A stretch of DNA of 64,000 nt, taken from positions 525,955-589,954 of the forward strand of contig KQ965742.1 of the NCBI GenBank assembly GCA_001574975.1, in the 5' to 3' direction. The translations under genes were made by a program, and so were the position numbers. The notes below the pieces were generated by a model. It was not told the origin of the DNA. It was given only the letters and a program-made list of their open reading frames with translations, and made no database searches. Shown here piece by piece: positions 63,850 through 64,000 of the stretch (position 1 is the first letter of the stretch; every line of letters begins with the position of its first letter). Origin of the DNA: Gonapodya prolifera JEL478 (lineage: Eukaryota > Monoblepharomycota > Monoblepharidomycetes > Monoblepharidales > Gonapodyaceae).

Positions 63850-64000
63850 CTAGCCTTGGTTCCTGGGGGTGCCAAGGTGTATGGCAAGATTGTGCAGGCA
63901 TTGTTGTTTGCAGATGATACTGCACTGGTTGCAGCCACTCAAGAGGCTCTGGCTGTAATGCTCAAAGTCTGTGAAGACTGGTCCAACAAAGCAGGCATGG
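63850..64000 (+). mobile_element. Second LINE reverse-transcriptase fragment, running off the window
   Basis: Reads LALVPGGAKVYGKIVQALLF then ADDTALVAATQEALAVMLKV, i.e. the FADD catalytic motif and following helix of a non-LTR reverse transcriptase. It differs in sequence and codon use (A/T-richer) from the LINE at 58109-63836, so it is another family or a diverged copy. Its 5' side abuts the telomere-like duplication. Confidence 0.75.

Noticed and set aside
1-64000. CRISPR arrays, bacterial operons, riboswitches or prophage
   Set aside because: No regularly spaced repeats, no ribosome-binding-site-led operons. The genes are spliced and eukaryotic.

Overview
The window is eukaryotic nuclear DNA, most likely from an early-diverging zoosporic fungus (Chytridiomycota-like). 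Genes are compact and intron-rich, with many 45-90 nt GT-AG introns and frequent AAG acceptors. Fungal markers include a WOPR (Gti1/Pac2) regulator, an SPX-EXS phosphate exporter, Arp8 of the INO80 complex, peroxisomal acyl-CoA synthetases with SKL tails and fungal LRR surface proteins. The fungal placement is inference from gene content. All gene models below were spliced by eye; joined exon lengths are divisible by three except where stated.

1-50.3 kb is ordinary gene-dense euchromatin. It holds, in order: the end of a FATP/very-long-chain acyl-CoA synthetase; an ECH1-type dienoyl-CoA isomerase; a GT49 (LARGE-like) glycosyltransferase; an LRR protein; an SPX-EXS transporter; a ~1,000-residue unknown protein; an MDR-type dehydrogenase; a mucin-like membrane glycoprotein; a WOPR transcription factor; an NmrA-like protein; ARP8; two tandemly duplicated acyl-CoA ligases; another large unknown; a bacterial-type MFS transporter; an LRR-TM-SH3 protein; a heliorhodopsin; an AstE/AspA-type deacylase; and a GPI-type LRR protein. 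A peroxisomal fatty-acid theme recurs: FATP ends AKL, ECH1 ends PKL, both ligases end SKL.

50.3-64 kb is a transposon graveyard. It contains a truncated host-like gene cut by a repeat end, a decayed Ty3/gypsy integrase, a decayed SANT-type Harbinger partner gene, a 1.65-kb PIF/Harbinger-like element with ~180-240 bp inverted repeats, a nearly complete APE-type LINE flanked by a telomere-repeat-like 10-bp duplication, and the start of another LINE reverse transcriptase.

The strongest points for follow-up are the heliorhodopsin gene in an apparently fungal genome, a family of related sequences confined to three of the longest introns (candidate introner-like elements), the observation that all six in-frame stops in transposon ORFs are TGA, and the LINE insertion in TTAGGG-like sequence.
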